From Cerioporus squamosus (lineage: Eukaryota; Basidiomycota; Agaricomycetes; Polyporales; Polyporaceae), in contig JABYQS010000005.1 of the NCBI GenBank assembly GCA_022592435.1, positions 434,001 through 498,000 on the forward strand: DNA of 64,000 bases. The letters are read 5' to 3'. Made by a program: the position numbers and the translations under genes. The notes under the pieces were generated by a model, which saw nothing but the letters and a program-made list of their open reading frames with translations, had not been told where the DNA came from and did no database searches. Shown piece by piece: positions 62,299-64,000 of this stretch; within the stretch, counting starts at the first letter, position 1; every line of letters begins with the position of its first letter.

Positions 62299-64000
62299 AG
62301 CGGCCAAGAATGGTGAAGCAAGATCGAGAGTGCAGTATAGTACGAACGGTTTAGATTCGCGAGACTCAACGCGGCGCGCGACTCGTGGGCGCTTTTTGAT
62401 CTGTGAGCCACTCCGCAATACTCCGCAAAAGCCCAGCGGGGGCTTTGAGAACTCCGCCTGTTATCCCGACCGCGGACTTTGACTTTGATTGCACTCTCAG
62501 TCTCAACATATACTTGCTTCGTGCTTCGTCTTCTATGTGTGCCACTCGCTCAGCGGACTCAATGACTCGATTCTGGGCATGCAATCCGACCCTTGACGAT
62601 ACGCGCATCAGAGGGTGTCAGGCGACACGGGCATGCCAGTGGCTCAGGAGTCAGTACTTCCTTGCACCGATGCCAGTGAGCGTGGACCTACCCCTGGCAG
62701 GAGGAGCACGGACGCATCGACGGAACACGGGCCAGCATTCGCTTCTGACAGAACAAGGACTGTGTGGATCGCGTCCAGACAGCAGGTCCCAAGAATCTAT
62801 CGCAGATTTCGTCACCGAAGTGCGCCTACTACTTGCCTGACCTGGTGAGTAATAAACTCATTCCCGTGCATTGTTTGCACCTGTGACTGACTACGTATGC
62901 ACCAGGTATGCGCCATAGTAACCCTCGGACCCGCAGTCTCCGCTGGTCTGGGACCATGCTGCCCAAAGGGCCAAATGCATTCTCTACAAATTGGACTGGA
63001 GCCAGGTGGCCTCTCCCATCCGTGCAGCTTGCACCCACGTGCAGACGCAGATCCTGGCTGTGTCGTAACGGAAGCTTCTCTTGACCTGTCTTCCGGCTAG
63101 GCAAGCCGCCCACCAGCGGCCTCTGGCATTTGTCTGAGTCATTCGTATGCTGCAGACTCGTACAGAAGGCTCGTCTGACCACTTCTGTCCCAGTGCCTCA
63201 TGTCCGCCGTGCGTTTCCACCGCGCCCTCTGCCCAGTCGAGAGCCAGTATGGATTCAGAAGTCGCCATTTCGGGCGTGGAAACCCTACAACCACGTACGA
63301 CCCTTCGCCGCAATGAAAGCTGCAGGCTGTGGCTGCGATCCACGAGTTGTGGTACCTATCTAGGGCGATCGTCCTGACTGGAGATCTGTACGATTTCGGT
63401 AAGGATGTAGTCATTTATGTCGTGATACATCCCTTAGCCTCAAGCTTGTGGCTGCTCTGGTTTTCCCAAGGTTAAGGATCCCTCCATAATTCGACGCGGT
63501 TCGTAGCGGCTCTTGGCATGTAATGACCACGAATATCATTCTTTGAATTCCATGACTCCCTCGCGAAGCACGCTCAAATAGGAATCGCCACTTAGGGCGC
63601 AAAACGCTCGACGTTTCGGAACAAGGTATGGACAGAGAATAATGCCTACAGATGTTGCCTAGTAACTTCGGAATTATGGATTATACGATAGAAGCATAGC
63701 TATGGTGCATGGCGTGAGGAATGCTGGGAATACATACTGTATGTGCAGGACGAAGGTGACAGTGCGACGGGAAGACGTGGTGACGAGACAAAACAGCGAG
63801 GGGGACGGATGCGTACTTAGCAAGTGGACCGTAGCCTATTGTGCGACTAGAAGGGCCGTATTCTATCTGACAGCGAGGTAATTGGCGTGGGATGAGCGAT
63901 CATGAACATGGACAATATGTAGCAGCGAGTAGCGAAGACGGACGGTATTAAGACTGCACCAGACATTAAACGAGTACCGTGACGGTCAATAGGATCGAAT
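62299..64000. other. Right-edge region without supported genes
   Basis: 1.7 kb. Open frames exist on both strands (for example 62403-62840 plus) but show no recognisable protein, splice pattern or codon bias. The last 400 bases are AT-richer. It may contain the promoter of the microtubule polymerase and of a gene beyond the window. Confidence 0.4.

Noticed and set aside
62403..62840. Plus-strand frame at the right edge
   Set aside because: Overlaps the microtubule polymerase upstream region, no known motif, atypical composition.

Overview
This window is a gene-dense piece of nuclear DNA from a filamentous basidiomycete, most likely an Agaricomycete of Polyporales type. The evidence is the roughly 55-57% GC content, the many 45-70 nt GT-AG introns in almost every gene, the eukaryotic gene repertoire and the short intergenic gaps. 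No rRNA, tRNA, CRISPR array or transposon was recognised. All gene models were assembled by eye from spliced reading frames, so outer ends are firmer than every internal junction.

Layout, left half. 1-1557 (-) is the 5' part of an MFS transporter running off the window. 2129-2992 (+) is an unknown Pro/Ser-rich protein and 3511-3967 (+) a PIG-Y-like GPI-anchor subunit. 4279-8360 (-) is a Sfi1 spindle-body protein. 8674-10098 (-) is the GID E3 ligase RING subunit Rmd5/Gid2, head-to-head with 10255-11776 (+) NSA1/WDR74. 11866-13307 (-) is pirin, 14031-16130 (-) an amino-acid permease, and 16917-18228 (-) a peroxisomal enoyl-CoA isomerase/hydratase ending HKL. 19036-20282 (+) is an SDR. 20553-24382 (-) is a CM1 coiled-coil gamma-tubulin-complex receptor. 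25041-26423 (+) is BET2 and 26730-29351 (+) a SmgGDS-like ARM protein. 29930-31764 (+) is a YheT-type alpha/beta hydrolase, 31857-32915 (-) Gir2/RWDD1 and 33105-33733 (+) mitochondrial ribosomal bS21m.

Layout, right half. 33.7-37.2 kb is gene-poor. 37221-47223 (+) holds five tandem, same-strand paralogous genes of a family I do not recognise. They share sequence blocks and intron phases but differ in their tails, and this is the most promising undescribed element in the window. It is followed by 47484-49083 (-), a FAD monooxygenase with an apparent one-base frameshift; 49298-51247 (+) methionine aminopeptidase 1; 51527-54516 (-) a glycerol-3-phosphate acyltransferase; and 54848-62298 (-) a full-length XMAP215/Stu2-type microtubule polymerase. 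62.3-64.0 kb has no supported gene.

Themes: three genes act in microtubule organisation (Sfi1, the CM1 protein, XMAP215). Two neighbours act on prenylated small GTPases (BET2 and the SmgGDS-like protein). Several housekeeping pairs share very short divergent promoters.
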